A stretch of 64,000 bases of DNA, taken from NCBI RefSeq assembly GCF_001983935.1, contig NZ_CP017641.1, forward strand, positions 6,791,001 through 6,855,000, in the 5' to 3' direction. The DNA comes from Fuerstiella marisgermanici (GTDB lineage: Bacteria > Planctomycetota > Planctomycetia > Planctomycetales > Planctomycetaceae). The translations under genes and the position numbers were made by a program. Below, piece by piece: positions 27,070 to 36,737 of the stretch (position 1 is its first letter; every line of letters starts with the position of its first letter). Below the pieces are notes generated by a model. It was not told where the DNA came from. It saw nothing but the letters and a program-made list of their open reading frames with translations, and did no database searches.

Positions 27070-27474
27070 TTAGATCACCGCATCTGGAGCTGGGCTAGCT
27101 GTCAGATTCATGCTGGCTTCGATAGCAGCACAGAGTGTTTGAGAGTCGCAGGGTTTGTGAAAGACCCGAGTTACTCCGAGTTCAGCGACAGCGCGTTCTG
27201 CGTTTCGATCCAGGATCGTACCGCTCAGCATAAAGCGTTTAACGTCTGGGAATCGGGTTCGTATTCCTGCAAGAAACTGAAAGCCTGTTGTGCCGGGCAT
27301 TTCGTTGTCGCACACAAGGGCATCAATCTTCGTGCTGCCCAATATTGCGGTCGCTTCTGCCGCAGAGATCGACGTCGTGACGTCGAATCCGTACTCGTTG
27401 AGTTGACGCGACAACGCTCGCAGGAGTGACGCATCATCATCAAGTAAAAGTACACGTGGCATTGAGTCGTTCAT
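27070..27474 (-). CDS. Single-domain response regulator (CheY-like)
   Basis: 134-aa receiver without output domain. RVLLLDDDASLLRAL gives the acidic pocket, DALVCDNEMPGTTGFQFL the phospho-accepting Asp near residue 57, FMLSG the switch Ser position, and VFHKPCDSQTL the conserved Lys. All residues needed for phosphorylation are present. A GGAG lies upstream of ATG 27474; ATG 27462 is an alternative. It follows the receiver/HD-GYP-like gene by 33 bases and is probably the last member of the upstream operon. Receivers of this style (CDNEMPG, HKPCD) are usual beside HDOD and HD-GYP regulators. Confidence 0.9.
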   Translation of the reverse strand: MNDSMPRVLLLDDDASLLRALSRQLNEYGFDVTTSISAAEATAILGSTKIDALVCDNEMPGTTGFQFLAGIRTRFPDVKRFMLSGTILDRNAERAVAELGVTRVFHKPCDSQTLCAAIEASMNLTASPAPDAVI

Positions 27475-27507
27475 GTCGCATCATCTCCAGGATTGGTTGT
27501 GGTTAGT

Positions 27508-28650
27508 TCAGGCTGTTGTGAAAACATATATCGGTTCTTTGACGTTATTATTGCTCGCCATCTTCGACAGAATGCCGATCATCGATCTGGTAATTTCCTG
27601 ACCCCGCCCGACAAGTAATCCGCCGGACTTGTTCAGGATGTCCTCGGACACCACCATTCCCGTACGTAGCTGGCACACGTTTAACTTCATCAGGCTGGCC
27701 GAAAACAGCTGCTTGAATGCTGCTTCGAATGCGTTCAGGACGTCAGGGTCATACTTGTGAGCGTCTTCTTTTAGAAGGTCCAACGCTTCGACTTTGTTTT
27801 TTGTACGTGCTTCATGACTGTCAAAGTCGAGACACACCTTTAGGATTCTTGCACCGAGCGGTATGTCCGTGCCACGAATGCCCTCCGCAGGTGCCCCGGT
27901 GCCGTCAAAGCACTTTTCCTGATAGCCAACGATTCGTGCGACGTCGGACAGTCGCGGTATGTTGCCTAGAAGGCTTTTCCCGATGGCAGGGTGCTGGTCA
28001 AACGCCACACGTTCCAACGCGTCCAGTTCCTGACCGTTCATGATTTTTCTTAAGGTCGATTCAGACAGAGTGATGCAACCCAGGGCGGACATCATCGCGG
28101 CAATCTCGATCTCCCAAAGGTTGCCCGCGCCCAGTGATGCTGCGAGAGCCATGGCAATTCTCTTCACTCGAGACGCACGCCCGAAGGCAATGGGATTGAC
28201 GATTCCCAACACGTCAAACAGTACTTTGACACTGCCCTTCAGCGTGCATTCAAGCAATTCCCGCTCAGCCGTCACGAGTTGATATTGTCGAATTCCGTCA
28301 CTAACGGTGGCAGCCATAGTTTCCATTGAGCACGGCTTGGAGAGGAAACGAAAGATGTTTCCTTCGTTGACCGCTTCAATGGTGGAGTTCAGATCTGCAT
28401 AGCCCGTCAGCATGACTCTAACGGTGTCCGGAGATTTCTGTCTGATAATCTTGAGCATCTCGACGCCTGTCATCCCCGGCATCCGCATGTCGGAGATAAC
28501 AACGGCGAATGGGCCATCTTCGTCAACCATTCTCAGGCCAGCAGATGGTCCATCCGCAGTGTACAGATCAAAATCGTCCGACAGATGACGATCGATCGCA
28601 CTCAAAATTTTGGAATCGTCGTCGACGAAAAGAATTTTGGGCTCACTCAT
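27508..28650 (-). CDS. Response regulator with degenerate HD-GYP-like output domain
   Basis: 380-aa protein starting at ATG 28650, preceded by the strong ribosome-binding site AGGAGGAG; the frame itself runs upstream to 28677. The receiver (about residues 4-120) is complete: ILFVDDDSK, VVISDMRMPGMTG, MLTGY, FLSKPCS. The output region (about 150-335) follows the HD-GYP plan, with DQHPAIGKSLL and YQEKCFDGTGAP, but the metal-binding HD pair is absent (MMSALGCI where LLHDIGKI is expected) and the HHE of the second motif is YQE. Cyclic-di-GMP hydrolysis is therefore unlikely, and the domain may bind a ligand or a protein partner. Five bases separate it from the HDOD gene. Confidence 0.82.
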   Translation of the reverse strand: MSEPKILFVDDDSKILSAIDRHLSDDFDLYTADGPSAGLRMVDEDGPFAVVISDMRMPGMTGVEMLKIIRQKSPDTVRVMLTGYADLNSTIEAVNEGNIFRFLSKPCSMETMAATVSDGIRQYQLVTAERELLECTLKGSVKVLFDVLGIVNPIAFGRASRVKRIAMALAASLGAGNLWEIEIAAMMSALGCITLSESTLRKIMNGQELDALERVAFDQHPAIGKSLLGNIPRLSDVARIVGYQEKCFDGTGAPAEGIRGTDIPLGARILKVCLDFDSHEARTKNKVEALDLLKEDAHKYDPDVLNAFEAAFKQLFSASLMKLNVCQLRTGMVVSEDILNKSGGLLVGRGQEITRSMIGILSKMASNNNVKEPIYVFTTA

Positions 28651-28655
28651 ATTGG

Positions 28656-29825
28656 TTACTCCTCCTGACTTAGGCAAAGGTCACGCCAACTGGCAATCTT
28701 GCCTTCGCATTCAATCGTTGCCAGATACTCGGACAACTCCTGGTCATCTGCCCCATTGGCGACTTCGTTGGCAGCCCACACAACGGATAAAACAGACAGG
28801 GATTTTTCTTCGGCCTGTTCAGGACGATGGTGCAGGGACACAACCTCAATAATTGACTGCGGCAGCCCCCACAAATTCAACAGGTAAGCGCCAACAGCCG
28901 CATGATCGGTGTTAAGAAATTCATGTTCTGCTTCCCACAGCGAAGTGTGATTTGAGGCGGCTGTCTGAAGGATCCGGCTGTATGCTTCGGTGTCTGAAGT
29001 TGCAAGAATCAGCTTTCCCACGTCATGAAGCATGCCCGCAGTGTAGGCGTCGTTGACATCACCGCCTGCCATGCCCTCCGCTCGTGCAATTTGCTTAGCG
29101 AAGTTGGCAACGTTCAGACTATGAGTCATTAGTGTTTCCAGCGAAAATTCGCTTCTTGAATCATCAACGAATTCTGTGAAAACACCGGTCGTCAGGACCA
29201 GAGCCTTAATAACATCGACACCCAGCATACAAGCGGCCTGCCCCGGCGAATGTACCTGCTTTCCCATGCCAAAGGCCGCAGAATTGACCAACTGCAGAAT
29301 CTTGGCGGACATCGCCATGTCCTTTTCGATGATGCGGCCGACGTCCGTTAAGGCAAAGTCTTCAGACTGAATCGCTGCGTTTAGTTCTGCGTAGACTGAC
29401 GGGATGCTCGGCAGTCCCGGGAGATTAGTTATCGTCTTCCTGAGGCTTTCCGAATTTAGGGTGTCGCGCATCGCGCAGGCTCGCGATATCGTTGATTTCA
29501 GAGTCTCGGCATCGCACGGCTTAGAAAGATATTGGTGCATCGGTTGCACTGCGCGAAGGACGGCTTCCTTGTTGGCTTGGCCGGAAAGCACAATTCGCAC
29601 AATGTGGGGATAGAGTTTGCTGACTTCGTGCAGCAGCTCCGCACCGTCCATTCCGGGCATTCGCATGTCCGTGATAATGGCATCGAAGTCTTCGTTTGCC
29701 AGCATCTCTAACGCTTCTGTTGCGTCATTTGCGAATTCCGCCTCCCACTCAACGTCGGCAGCATCCAGCATTCTTTCCAGGGCACGCAGCACCTGGGGTT
29801 CATCATCGACGAATAAGACGTTCAT
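28656..29825 (-). CDS. Response regulator with HDOD output domain
   Basis: 390-aa protein. ATG 29825 overlaps the preceding kinase stop as ATGA; the open frame starts five codons earlier. The receiver is complete (VLFVDDEPQ, AIITDMRMPGMDG, VLSGQ, YLSKPCD). The HDOD domain begins near residue 135 with LPGLPSIPSVYAELNAAIQS, then DMAMSAKILQLVNSAAFGM, and it retains an HD pair in MLHDVGKL near residue 268, which many HDOD proteins lack. HDOD proteins are regulatory scaffolds in chemotaxis, biofilm and stress signalling. With the degenerate HD-GYP protein immediately downstream, the two outputs may act as a pair. Confidence 0.9.
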   Translation of the reverse strand: MNVLFVDDEPQVLRALERMLDAADVEWEAEFANDATEALEMLANEDFDAIITDMRMPGMDGAELLHEVSKLYPHIVRIVLSGQANKEAVLRAVQPMHQYLSKPCDAETLKSTISRACAMRDTLNSESLRKTITNLPGLPSIPSVYAELNAAIQSEDFALTDVGRIIEKDMAMSAKILQLVNSAAFGMGKQVHSPGQAACMLGVDVIKALVLTTGVFTEFVDDSRSEFSLETLMTHSLNVANFAKQIARAEGMAGGDVNDAYTAGMLHDVGKLILATSDTEAYSRILQTAASNHTSLWEAEHEFLNTDHAAVGAYLLNLWGLPQSIIEVVSLHHRPEQAEEKSLSVLSVVWAANEVANGADDQELSEYLATIECEGKIASWRDLCLSQEE

Positions 29826-31627
29826 GTAAGCACCGCGCAATCACTTTGAGCTGAAGTGGCTGCCGCCTCATCAGCTGGAATCTCCATTGGTAGTTCGATA
29901 ACGAAACGAGTTCCGACGCCTTCTTCTACGTGAAAAGTGAGTCGGCCTTTGTGTTTCTGGGTGACGACAGAGTGGGCTATGGAAAGTCCCTGTCCGGTTC
30001 CTTTTCCCACGTCTTTCGTGGTGAAGAACGGATCGAACACACGGTCGCGGATTTCTTCCGGAATCCCACCTCCCGTGTCACCGATCTCAACAACGACATG
30101 CGTATCTGTTTGGTGGCTTCGAATTGTGATCAAGCCTTTTCCTGTACTCCCGCCGTCTGTCATGTCGCTGATTGCGTGTGCAGAATTGACGATGAGGTTC
30201 AGGAAGACCTGGCTTAGTTCCCCTGAAAGGCCCAGCAGGCCTTCAATTTGCGGGGCCAGTTTCAGGTCGACGTCTGCGACGTATTTCCATTCGTTGGTGG
30301 AAACAGTCACTGCTGTTTCAAGGAGGTGATTGATATCGACGGGCGATTTTTCCTCAACACCAAGGTGTGAGAGTTCTTTCATCGCTCGGACAATGCGAGA
30401 TACATGGCGGACACCGTCGATTGAATCGCTAAGCGCTTCGGGCAGTTGGGTGTACAGCTTCGTCAGCTTGAGCTTTTTTTGCTGAGCCACCATCCTGTCA
30501 GCCAGTTCAGCTTCGAAATCTGATTTCTGTGCTAATTCGGTGAGTTGCGTTGAGGACTGAAGGTAGTCGATCAAGCGATCAAATTTTGACTTCACGAAAT
30601 CCAGGTTGTCCCCCAGGTATTGCATGGGGGTATTGATCTCATGAGCAATTCCGGCGGCCAGTTGTCCGACCGACTCCAGTTTTTGAGCCTGCTGTAGTTG
30701 CTGCTCAACAATGCGCCGATCCGTCAGGTCCGTACCAAGGACAAGCAAACCATGGCACTTTCCGTCGTCCAGCACCGGGTAACAGGACAGACCAATTACC
30801 ATGCTCCTGTTATTGGAATTGACAAAGGTGGTTTCGAACCGGCTTGTCGCTTGAGCTTTTGAACTTCGAAAGAATTCCTGCACTTTTTCCGGGCTGTCCC
30901 AGCGTATCGGCAGCTCGGGCAGGGGCAATCCCAGGACTTCTTTTTCGGTCAGCTCGAGCAAGTCGGCGGCTCGGTGATTCCACCGTTTGACCTTCAGGTC
31001 TGCATCAACACCAATCAGCACGGAATCAATCGCGTCCAACAAACGATCCGCGTCCCGTTGCGCCAATTCCAGGTCTCTGGTCCGCTCAGCAACCAGATGC
31101 TTCAGCTCTTCCTGGCGCACGGCGACGGCTCCGGCAAGGCGGTGCTTTTCGACCAGAGCCATTACCATTTGAAGGACTTCAGCATTGTCAAATGGCTTCT
31201 TTAAAATCAATAGGCGATCGCACTTCCCCAGACGCTTTGCGATATCGTTCCATGTGTTGTCTGAGTGAGCGCTACAGATGACGACCTGAAGGTCAGGATC
31301 AACCTCCCACATTTTTTCGATGGTTGTGAGGCCGTCCCAACCGGGTGGCATTCGCATGTCGACGAAGGCCATGACGTACGGTCGACCGGCGGTGACGGCT
31401 TCGCTCACGAGGCGTAGTCCATCGGCCCCCTGAAAAGCGGAATCGAGTTCCACTTCCACTGTCTCAATGCTTTCTGGTGATTTCTCACCAAAAAACGCAG
31501 AAGCGGCGGTGGTCAATTCGGTATTGGATTTGCGAGCCCCTAAAATTTTTTGGAAGTCTTCATGAATGGCAACGTTGTCATCGACGATCAGGATCCTTGG
31601 ACGTGGGGCAGGCGTTGGAGGCAGCAT
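29822..31627 (-). CDS. Hybrid sensor: N-terminal receiver, PAS and histidine kinase
   Basis: 601-aa cytoplasmic protein with no membrane segment. The N-terminal receiver (about residues 10-165) is long: [18 protein letters not shown], then an insertion before [12 protein letters not shown] and ILKKPFDN; the family of receivers with [10 protein letters not shown] is specific to such hybrids. A coiled linker ([20 protein letters not shown]) leads to a PAS domain (about 205-310). H-box [19 protein letters not shown] has its His near residue 328 and belongs to the HEINTP branch. The HATPase_c domain ends [30 protein letters not shown] in two halves of the usual G1/F-box order. It takes input on its own receiver, so it probably relays from the two upstream kinases to the HDOD/HD-GYP receivers. 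Confidence 0.92.
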   Translation of the reverse strand: MLPPTPAPRPRILIVDDNVAIHEDFQKILGARKSNTELTTAASAFFGEKSPESIETVEVELDSAFQGADGLRLVSEAVTAGRPYVMAFVDMRMPPGWDGLTTIEKMWEVDPDLQVVICSAHSDNTWNDIAKRLGKCDRLLILKKPFDNAEVLQMVMALVEKHRLAGAVAVRQEELKHLVAERTRDLELAQRDADRLLDAIDSVLIGVDADLKVKRWNHRAADLLELTEKEVLGLPLPELPIRWDSPEKVQEFFRSSKAQATSRFETTFVNSNNRSMVIGLSCYPVLDDGKCHGLLVLGTDLTDRRIVEQQLQQAQKLESVGQLAAGIAHEINTPMQYLGDNLDFVKSKFDRLIDYLQSSTQLTELAQKSDFEAELADRMVAQQKKLKLTKLYTQLPEALSDSIDGVRHVSRIVRAMKELSHLGVEEKSPVDINHLLETAVTVSTNEWKYVADVDLKLAPQIEGLLGLSGELSQVFLNLIVNSAHAISDMTDGGSTGKGLITIRSHQTDTHVVVEIGDTGGGIPEEIRDRVFDPFFTTKDVGKGTGQGLSIAHSVVTQKHKGRLTFHVEEGVGTRFVIELPMEIPADEAAATSAQSDCAVLT

Positions 31628-31711
31628 GTTTTCATCTTTCGTCTGGTCGAAGTAGAGTTTCGATCTGCAGCGCGCCGCAGACCAGATTGCGGCGCGACCA
31701 TTTGTTCGTAA

Positions 31712-34063
31712 TTATTGGGCTACAAGTTTGGCGGAAGGCATTTCAAGATCTGGCGAATTGTGGCCAGCGTCGGATGCATGGTCAGCCCCGAGTGGCAGGA
31801 ATAGCGAAAACACAGATCCTCGATTGATCCCGTCGCTACGAACGTGCAGTTCACCGCCGAGAGCCTTGGCAGCCTGTGCACATGAGTGCAGGCCGAAGCC
31901 ATGGCCGTCGCGTTTGGTTGTGAATCCAAAATTCAGCACTTTTGAAACGACGCTCTCCGTCATTCCAACTCCGTTGTCTTCCACGATAAATTCAACGCGT
32001 TCGTTGTTCATCGTACGCGTTCGGACGGTGACAATTCTTGGTCGTCCAGTGATGTCCGCCACCGCATCCTGTGCGTTCGCGATAAGGTTTGTCAGCACTT
32101 GAAGAATTTTGTGACGATCGGATAAGACGGTTGGGCAATCGTCGATTTCCGTTTGAATCTGTATTCCGCTTTTCGCATGCCGACTCTCACAAATCTGCAC
32201 TGCCTGATTCATCAATTCGACGGGAGATTCCGGCAACCGAACAGGAGATGCAATGACCTCTTCCTGTTGGACACGGATGATTTCTCGAATGTGCTGAATT
32301 TGTTCAATTAACCTGCGGTTCTCATCTTTGAGTTGCGTCTGGTCATCGATTAACGCAGATGAAACCTGTTCCAGAAATCCAGGAAAGTGGACGCCGCGCG
32401 GGTCGTTCGTCAGGAAGTCTTCGAGGTCTTCAGCATGTTGGCGCAGGATTTCGCTGGCTGCTGCCAGTTGCGAAACGGCACTCTGCTCAAGGATTTTGGA
32501 AATGGCCCCTGACGATGTCGTGACGCTGTTCAGGACGTTACCGACATTGTGCAGAACACCAGTCGCCACTTCCGCTATTCCCGCTTTGTGAGACGATTCA
32601 ATCAGTTGCCGATTGATGTCAGCAATCTGTGTTTCGGATTCCATTCTCGCGGTTTCGTCATGAGCGATAATGGTAAAGCGGGTCTTGCTGTCGACGCTGA
32701 CTCTTCCGATGGAAATGCGGCATGGGAACACGGTTCCGCTCAACCTGCGACATCGTGCGGTAAGGTCGTTTCCGTCATGCGTGGTGTCTTTCGCAGCTTC
32801 GACAAGATCTTCGAATCGAGCATTCACCAGCAAAGCATCGATGGGCAAATTCACCAACGATCGTTTCCATTCGAATACCGTGTGAGCCGCGTGGTTAGCT
32901 GCCAGAATCGTGCCAGCTTCCGACACTGACAAAATTGCTTCGGACGCGTTTTCCAGAATGGACCGAGTCCAGAGTTCGCTTTCACTCAGTTCTTTTGTCA
33001 TCCGATTGGCAATGGCCAAAGCATTTTCTCTCTGTCGCCCGAGGCCGGAAATAACTGCGAACAAAAGCATGTCAATCGTCAGCCCGCCACACACAACCCA
33101 CGAGCTAAGAGAAGACTCACTGCCCGATACAAACTTCGGCTTCGCCGCAATTTGAAGTGTCCATTCGCGTCCGGATAGCGTGACAGGTACCTGAGCATAC
33201 AGATCTCCGGGAGGTTCCGGCCGATCGCCGTCAAGATTGGATTCACTATTGAACAGCAGGTTTGGTTCAGAAGTGACCCTGCCATCGAAGATACGACACT
33301 CAACATCTGCCACGGATTCATTGATCGTCCCTCGCATCAGATCATCGCATCGAAACGCAGCATACACCCACCCGCGGAGTGCGGTTTTTCGCTGGGCAGG
33401 AGTGTCAAGATTTGCTTCGTTTCGGTAAACAGGCAGGTAGCACAACACCCCTGCCTGAACGTCCTCATCAGTTTCCTGAACGAGTGTGATCTTTCCGGAA
33501 ATGGCCGGAAATCCGCTGCTGGCGGCGGTATCCATGGCTTTGCGGCGAGTCGCATCAGAATACATGTCGTATCCAAAGGCGCGACGGTTGCGCCAGTCAA
33601 ACGGTTCGATCAGAACAATGGCTGTGTAGTCCTCTCGATCTCCCTGGGGAGTCACCTGGTAGTCAGGAAAGCCTTCCGCACGCACCGCGGCGACGTGAGC
33701 TGCCAGTTGTTTCTGTGGCACAGGGACAGCAAACCCCATCGCCTGAATGCCAGGAAAGTACCGTGGGAGACGGCAGTGCTTCACGTAGTTCGCCCAAGCC
33801 GTTCGGTTGACGTCGTCAGTAGCGCTGAACAGGCTGACGCCGCCTCGCAGGACCTGCTCATACTCCAACATACGCTCGCTAATGCGACTTTGAATTTCCG
33901 AAACACGAAAGGCGAACCTTTCGCGGTGCCGCTGTGCAACATGAAGGTTGGTAAGATGCCACGCCAAAAATGTCAGCAGCAACGATCCGCACAGGATGAT
34001 GCGCGCACCATTGCGACTATGCGCAAGCTGCAAAATGCGGCTGAATTTTGAAATGGCGTTCAT
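31712..34063 (-). CDS. CHASE-PAS sensor histidine kinase with LHNVGN H-box
   Basis: 783 aa from ATG 34063; the frame is open to 34219 but the extension lacks features. A membrane helix near residues 22-42 is followed by a periplasmic CHASE domain (about 65-300, with PGIQAMGFAVPVP and the DREDYTAIVLIEPFDWRNRR block), a second helix near 320-345, a PAS domain (about 365-490), and a kinase core. The H-box reads EVATGVLHNVGNVLNSV, with the His near residue 508 followed by NVGN instead of E-x-RTP. The ATPase domain ends TTKRDGHGFGLHSCAQAAK. Both unusual motifs are shared with the kinase just upstream. CHASE domains sense extracellular small molecules. Confidence 0.92.
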   Translation of the reverse strand: MNAISKFSRILQLAHSRNGARIILCGSLLLTFLAWHLTNLHVAQRHRERFAFRVSEIQSRISERMLEYEQVLRGGVSLFSATDDVNRTAWANYVKHCRLPRYFPGIQAMGFAVPVPQKQLAAHVAAVRAEGFPDYQVTPQGDREDYTAIVLIEPFDWRNRRAFGYDMYSDATRRKAMDTAASSGFPAISGKITLVQETDEDVQAGVLCYLPVYRNEANLDTPAQRKTALRGWVYAAFRCDDLMRGTINESVADVECRIFDGRVTSEPNLLFNSESNLDGDRPEPPGDLYAQVPVTLSGREWTLQIAAKPKFVSGSESSLSSWVVCGGLTIDMLLFAVISGLGRQRENALAIANRMTKELSESELWTRSILENASEAILSVSEAGTILAANHAAHTVFEWKRSLVNLPIDALLVNARFEDLVEAAKDTTHDGNDLTARCRRLSGTVFPCRISIGRVSVDSKTRFTIIAHDETARMESETQIADINRQLIESSHKAGIAEVATGVLHNVGNVLNSVTTSSGAISKILEQSAVSQLAAASEILRQHAEDLEDFLTNDPRGVHFPGFLEQVSSALIDDQTQLKDENRRLIEQIQHIREIIRVQQEEVIASPVRLPESPVELMNQAVQICESRHAKSGIQIQTEIDDCPTVLSDRHKILQVLTNLIANAQDAVADITGRPRIVTVRTRTMNNERVEFIVEDNGVGMTESVVSKVLNFGFTTKRDGHGFGLHSCAQAAKALGGELHVRSDGINRGSVFSLFLPLGADHASDAGHNSPDLEMPSAKLVAQ

Positions 34064-34152
34064 GGAAATACCTACGCGAAAACTCTGTTCCGACGTCCTA
34101 TACATGAGAGAAGTGCAGATTCCACGATCCAAAATGGGACGAGTGTTCTTCG

Positions 34153-36087
34153 CTATTCTGTTCGCTCCGGTACTGATTCGCTTATCGTGGGCAGGCGAAG
34201 CACAAACGTGGCTCCGCACCCCGGCCCGTCACTCTGGGCCGAAAGAGATCCCCCAAAATCCGCGGCGGTAATCGCGCTTGAGTGCAAGCCGAATCCATGC
34301 CCACCTGACTTATTCGTGAATCCAGGCTTGAACACCATGCCCAATTCTTCGTTCGAGATTCCGACCCCTTGATCAATGACAGCGATACTTACCGAGTCAT
34401 CCTGTGTTTCAATGCTTACCGTCAGTTGTTTGTTATCGAGGCTGCTTTTGCTCATCGCTTCTTTGGCGTTAGTCAGCAGGATCGTCAGCACGTCCAAAAC
34501 TCGTTGCCGGATCGCTCGCACTGGCGGGACGTGCTGAAATCTGGTGACAACATGGATTTGATGCCGTTTGAATGCTTCATCCTGCATGGCAAGCGCGGTG
34601 TCCGTCAGCTTTACCAGGTCAATGGGTTCGCGGCATTCTTTCTGGCCGGCAAACGTTTCGTGTGAGGCGACGATATCTTTGATGTTCTCGATGCTCTCCA
34701 TAAGCGTTTGCACTTCTTTCATTCCATCCGTCCGTTCTGCCAGCAACTGATTGGATAGTTCGCCCAATAGCGTGGGGAAGTGCTTCCCTTGCGGATCGAC
34801 TGTCAGGAATTTGCCAAGGTCGTCAGCATGCTCTTCAATCACATGCGATGCTTTTTCGAGGTGAACGACAGAGCTTCCGGACAGCGACTCACGCAGTACT
34901 CCGGCCGCGACATTGATGCTGTTCAGTGCGTTTCCAACATTGTGCAGGACGCCTGTTGCGATCTCGGCTCTGCCAGCCACGCGTGCTGCCGCTCTTAGCT
35001 CTTCATTCAGCCGTGCGCGCTCACGTTCGGCCTCACGTGCAGCTGTGACATCACGGCCAATCTGAATCATGCCAACAAATTGCTCGTCTTTGTCAAAGAT
35101 GGGCCGCATCTCAATTTGAATGGATATCTCACGCCCATCTTTTCTTCGTTTGTGGACCTCAACATCGAATGGTCGCTGATTTTTGACACCATCCAGCATT
35201 GCTGTCACTGTTTCCTCACGGGTGCTGGGTCCGCGTAGGACTTCGATGGGACTGTGGCCGATGACTTCAGTGTCCCGATACCCGGTTATTCTGGTGAAGC
35301 CATCGTTGACCCATTCCACTCTTCCAAGGCTGTTCAGGATGATCACCGAGTTATCGGTGTATTTGGCGACAAGCGCGAGTCGCTCTGCATCCGCCCGTGC
35401 CGTCTCCAGCTCTATTGTTCTGCGCCGCACGGTTTCCTCGATATCACTATTAAGTGATTCCAGTTCAGCCTGTCGGTCGCAAACTGAGCTTACGTCCTGT
35501 TGTGACTTCATAATGTTGAACATCAAAAAGATGTCCTCGAAAATTACCCACGCAGCGTGCTCCAGCCAGCGATATGGACTGGCTGTTGTCAGGCCGTACA
35601 CGGATAAAGGCCACCAGATACCTCGCAAAGCATGGTCCATCGTGATGACCACTGTTGTTGCGACCAGCACTTTCCAGTCTCTGTAGAACGCGACGAAAGC
35701 CAGTGATCCAAAAACGTGAAAATGAGTTTCCAGGCGGCCACCCGATAGATGAATCAGCAACGCGCTCCAAAGCCCCTGCGACACGGCCATCATTAGCCGA
35801 CTCTGCTGACTTCCCGGATTTAGCCAGACGGCAACGATTGGCCCGCCTGAGATTAATCCACCCAGCAGAAAAGCGGCCCAGATATGAATATGTACGTGCG
35901 ATGTCTGGCCAATCCAGGTCTTTGGCGAGATCAGGCATGCGGCGACAATACCGCACACGAACTGGACAACCATCAGTGCAACGAACAAACGATCGACTCG
36001 CGTACAGTGCTCCCGATTGAGTTGCTCGCGTAAGTCGTTTCGTCGTTGGATGTTTTCCGGGTTCAGGCAGACAGGATTGCTACTCAT
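34153..36087 (-). CDS. His-rich multi-TM PAS histidine kinase with LHNVGN H-box
   Basis: 644-aa kinase. The first 190 residues hold about five or six membrane helices with many His residues: HVHIHIW, ETHFHVFGSLAFVAFYRDW, TMDHALRG and LEHAAWVIFEDIF. This His pattern suggests a heme or metal centre in the membrane, which I infer but cannot prove. A coiled linker leads to a PAS domain (about 240-360, VNDGFTRITGY, IEMRPIFDKDEQFVGM), then the H-box EIATGVLHNVGNALNSI (His near residue 383), and a HATPase_c domain ending NKSGGHGFGLHSSA. Its ATG overlaps the stop of the thioredoxin-like gene as ATGA, linking the two. Confidence 0.92.
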   Translation of the reverse strand: MSSNPVCLNPENIQRRNDLREQLNREHCTRVDRLFVALMVVQFVCGIVAACLISPKTWIGQTSHVHIHIWAAFLLGGLISGGPIVAVWLNPGSQQSRLMMAVSQGLWSALLIHLSGGRLETHFHVFGSLAFVAFYRDWKVLVATTVVITMDHALRGIWWPLSVYGLTTASPYRWLEHAAWVIFEDIFLMFNIMKSQQDVSSVCDRQAELESLNSDIEETVRRRTIELETARADAERLALVAKYTDNSVIILNSLGRVEWVNDGFTRITGYRDTEVIGHSPIEVLRGPSTREETVTAMLDGVKNQRPFDVEVHKRRKDGREISIQIEMRPIFDKDEQFVGMIQIGRDVTAAREAERERARLNEELRAAARVAGRAEIATGVLHNVGNALNSINVAAGVLRESLSGSSVVHLEKASHVIEEHADDLGKFLTVDPQGKHFPTLLGELSNQLLAERTDGMKEVQTLMESIENIKDIVASHETFAGQKECREPIDLVKLTDTALAMQDEAFKRHQIHVVTRFQHVPPVRAIRQRVLDVLTILLTNAKEAMSKSSLDNKQLTVSIETQDDSVSIAVIDQGVGISNEELGMVFKPGFTNKSGGHGFGLHSSAITAADFGGSLSAQSDGPGCGATFVLRLPTISESVPERTE

Positions 36088-36737
36088 AACTGACCTCCCG
36101 GGCCACTTGGGTAAATCGTGCAGCCATAGGTTGGGTAATGTCTGTTCTGAACATCGCGTCCGTTAAGCACGTCGATGGCTGCGGCGTAGGCTGTAGAATC
36201 GCCTTCGTGTCCGCGCCCCGCTGTGATACCACCACTGAATGAACACTGACCATCCTCATCGAATACGATGACATGGCCGGACGTCGTTGCGTGAAATTGC
36301 TTCGCCTCTCGTCCGTCAGAATCAACCAGAAGGTTGCCGGGGCTAATCGCATTTGCGCTGTTCCACATATCCGATTGCGCCCAGCTGTCTGTTTGCTGTG
36401 CCGGCTTGTAGAAAACGAACTTGATAGCGACTGGTTCAGCGACGCTTGCCATCATCTGCTCAAGTTGCCGGAGCGCAGAACGACTACAAGGACAATGAGG
36501 GTGAAGAAACATCAGTAGCGTTCGTTTATGAGTGGAAGGAGTCAGCTGTGTATCCTGTGGCCATCGGTCCAACATTGTCGCCCCCGGCCCCGGAGCATTT
36601 GAATACGCTGTCAAAGCTCCAATGCCAGCCAACACGACCAACAACCAACTCCCTAGAACCGCTCGCACGGCCCAGCGACGGATGCGATCAGTTTGCAGTG
36701 CCGAGTGGGGACTCGAGAGTTTGTTGGTACTGGACAT
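36084..36737 (-). CDS. Membrane-anchored thioredoxin-like protein with CxC motif
   Basis: About 217 aa from ATG 36737; the longer frame to 36806 adds 23 residues before the same helix. One N-terminal membrane helix (AVLGSWLLVVLAGIGALTAYS) positions a thioredoxin-like domain outside the cytoplasm. The active-site region is LLMFLHPHCPCSRSALRQLE, where CxC replaces CxxC. GHVIVFDEDGQCSFSGGITAGRGHEG is a strand pattern seen in similar proteins that I recall being annotated as RedB-like. A further Cys occurs near the C-terminus in YPTYGC. It is the first gene of the signalling operon and its stop overlaps the His-rich kinase start, so it likely reports or adjusts the redox state of that sensor. Confidence 0.78.
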   Translation of the reverse strand: MSSTNKLSSPHSALQTDRIRRWAVRAVLGSWLLVVLAGIGALTAYSNAPGPGATMLDRWPQDTQLTPSTHKRTLLMFLHPHCPCSRSALRQLEQMMASVAEPVAIKFVFYKPAQQTDSWAQSDMWNSANAISPGNLLVDSDGREAKQFHATTSGHVIVFDEDGQCSFSGGITAGRGHEGDSTAYAAAIDVLNGRDVQNRHYPTYGCTIYPSGPGGQL

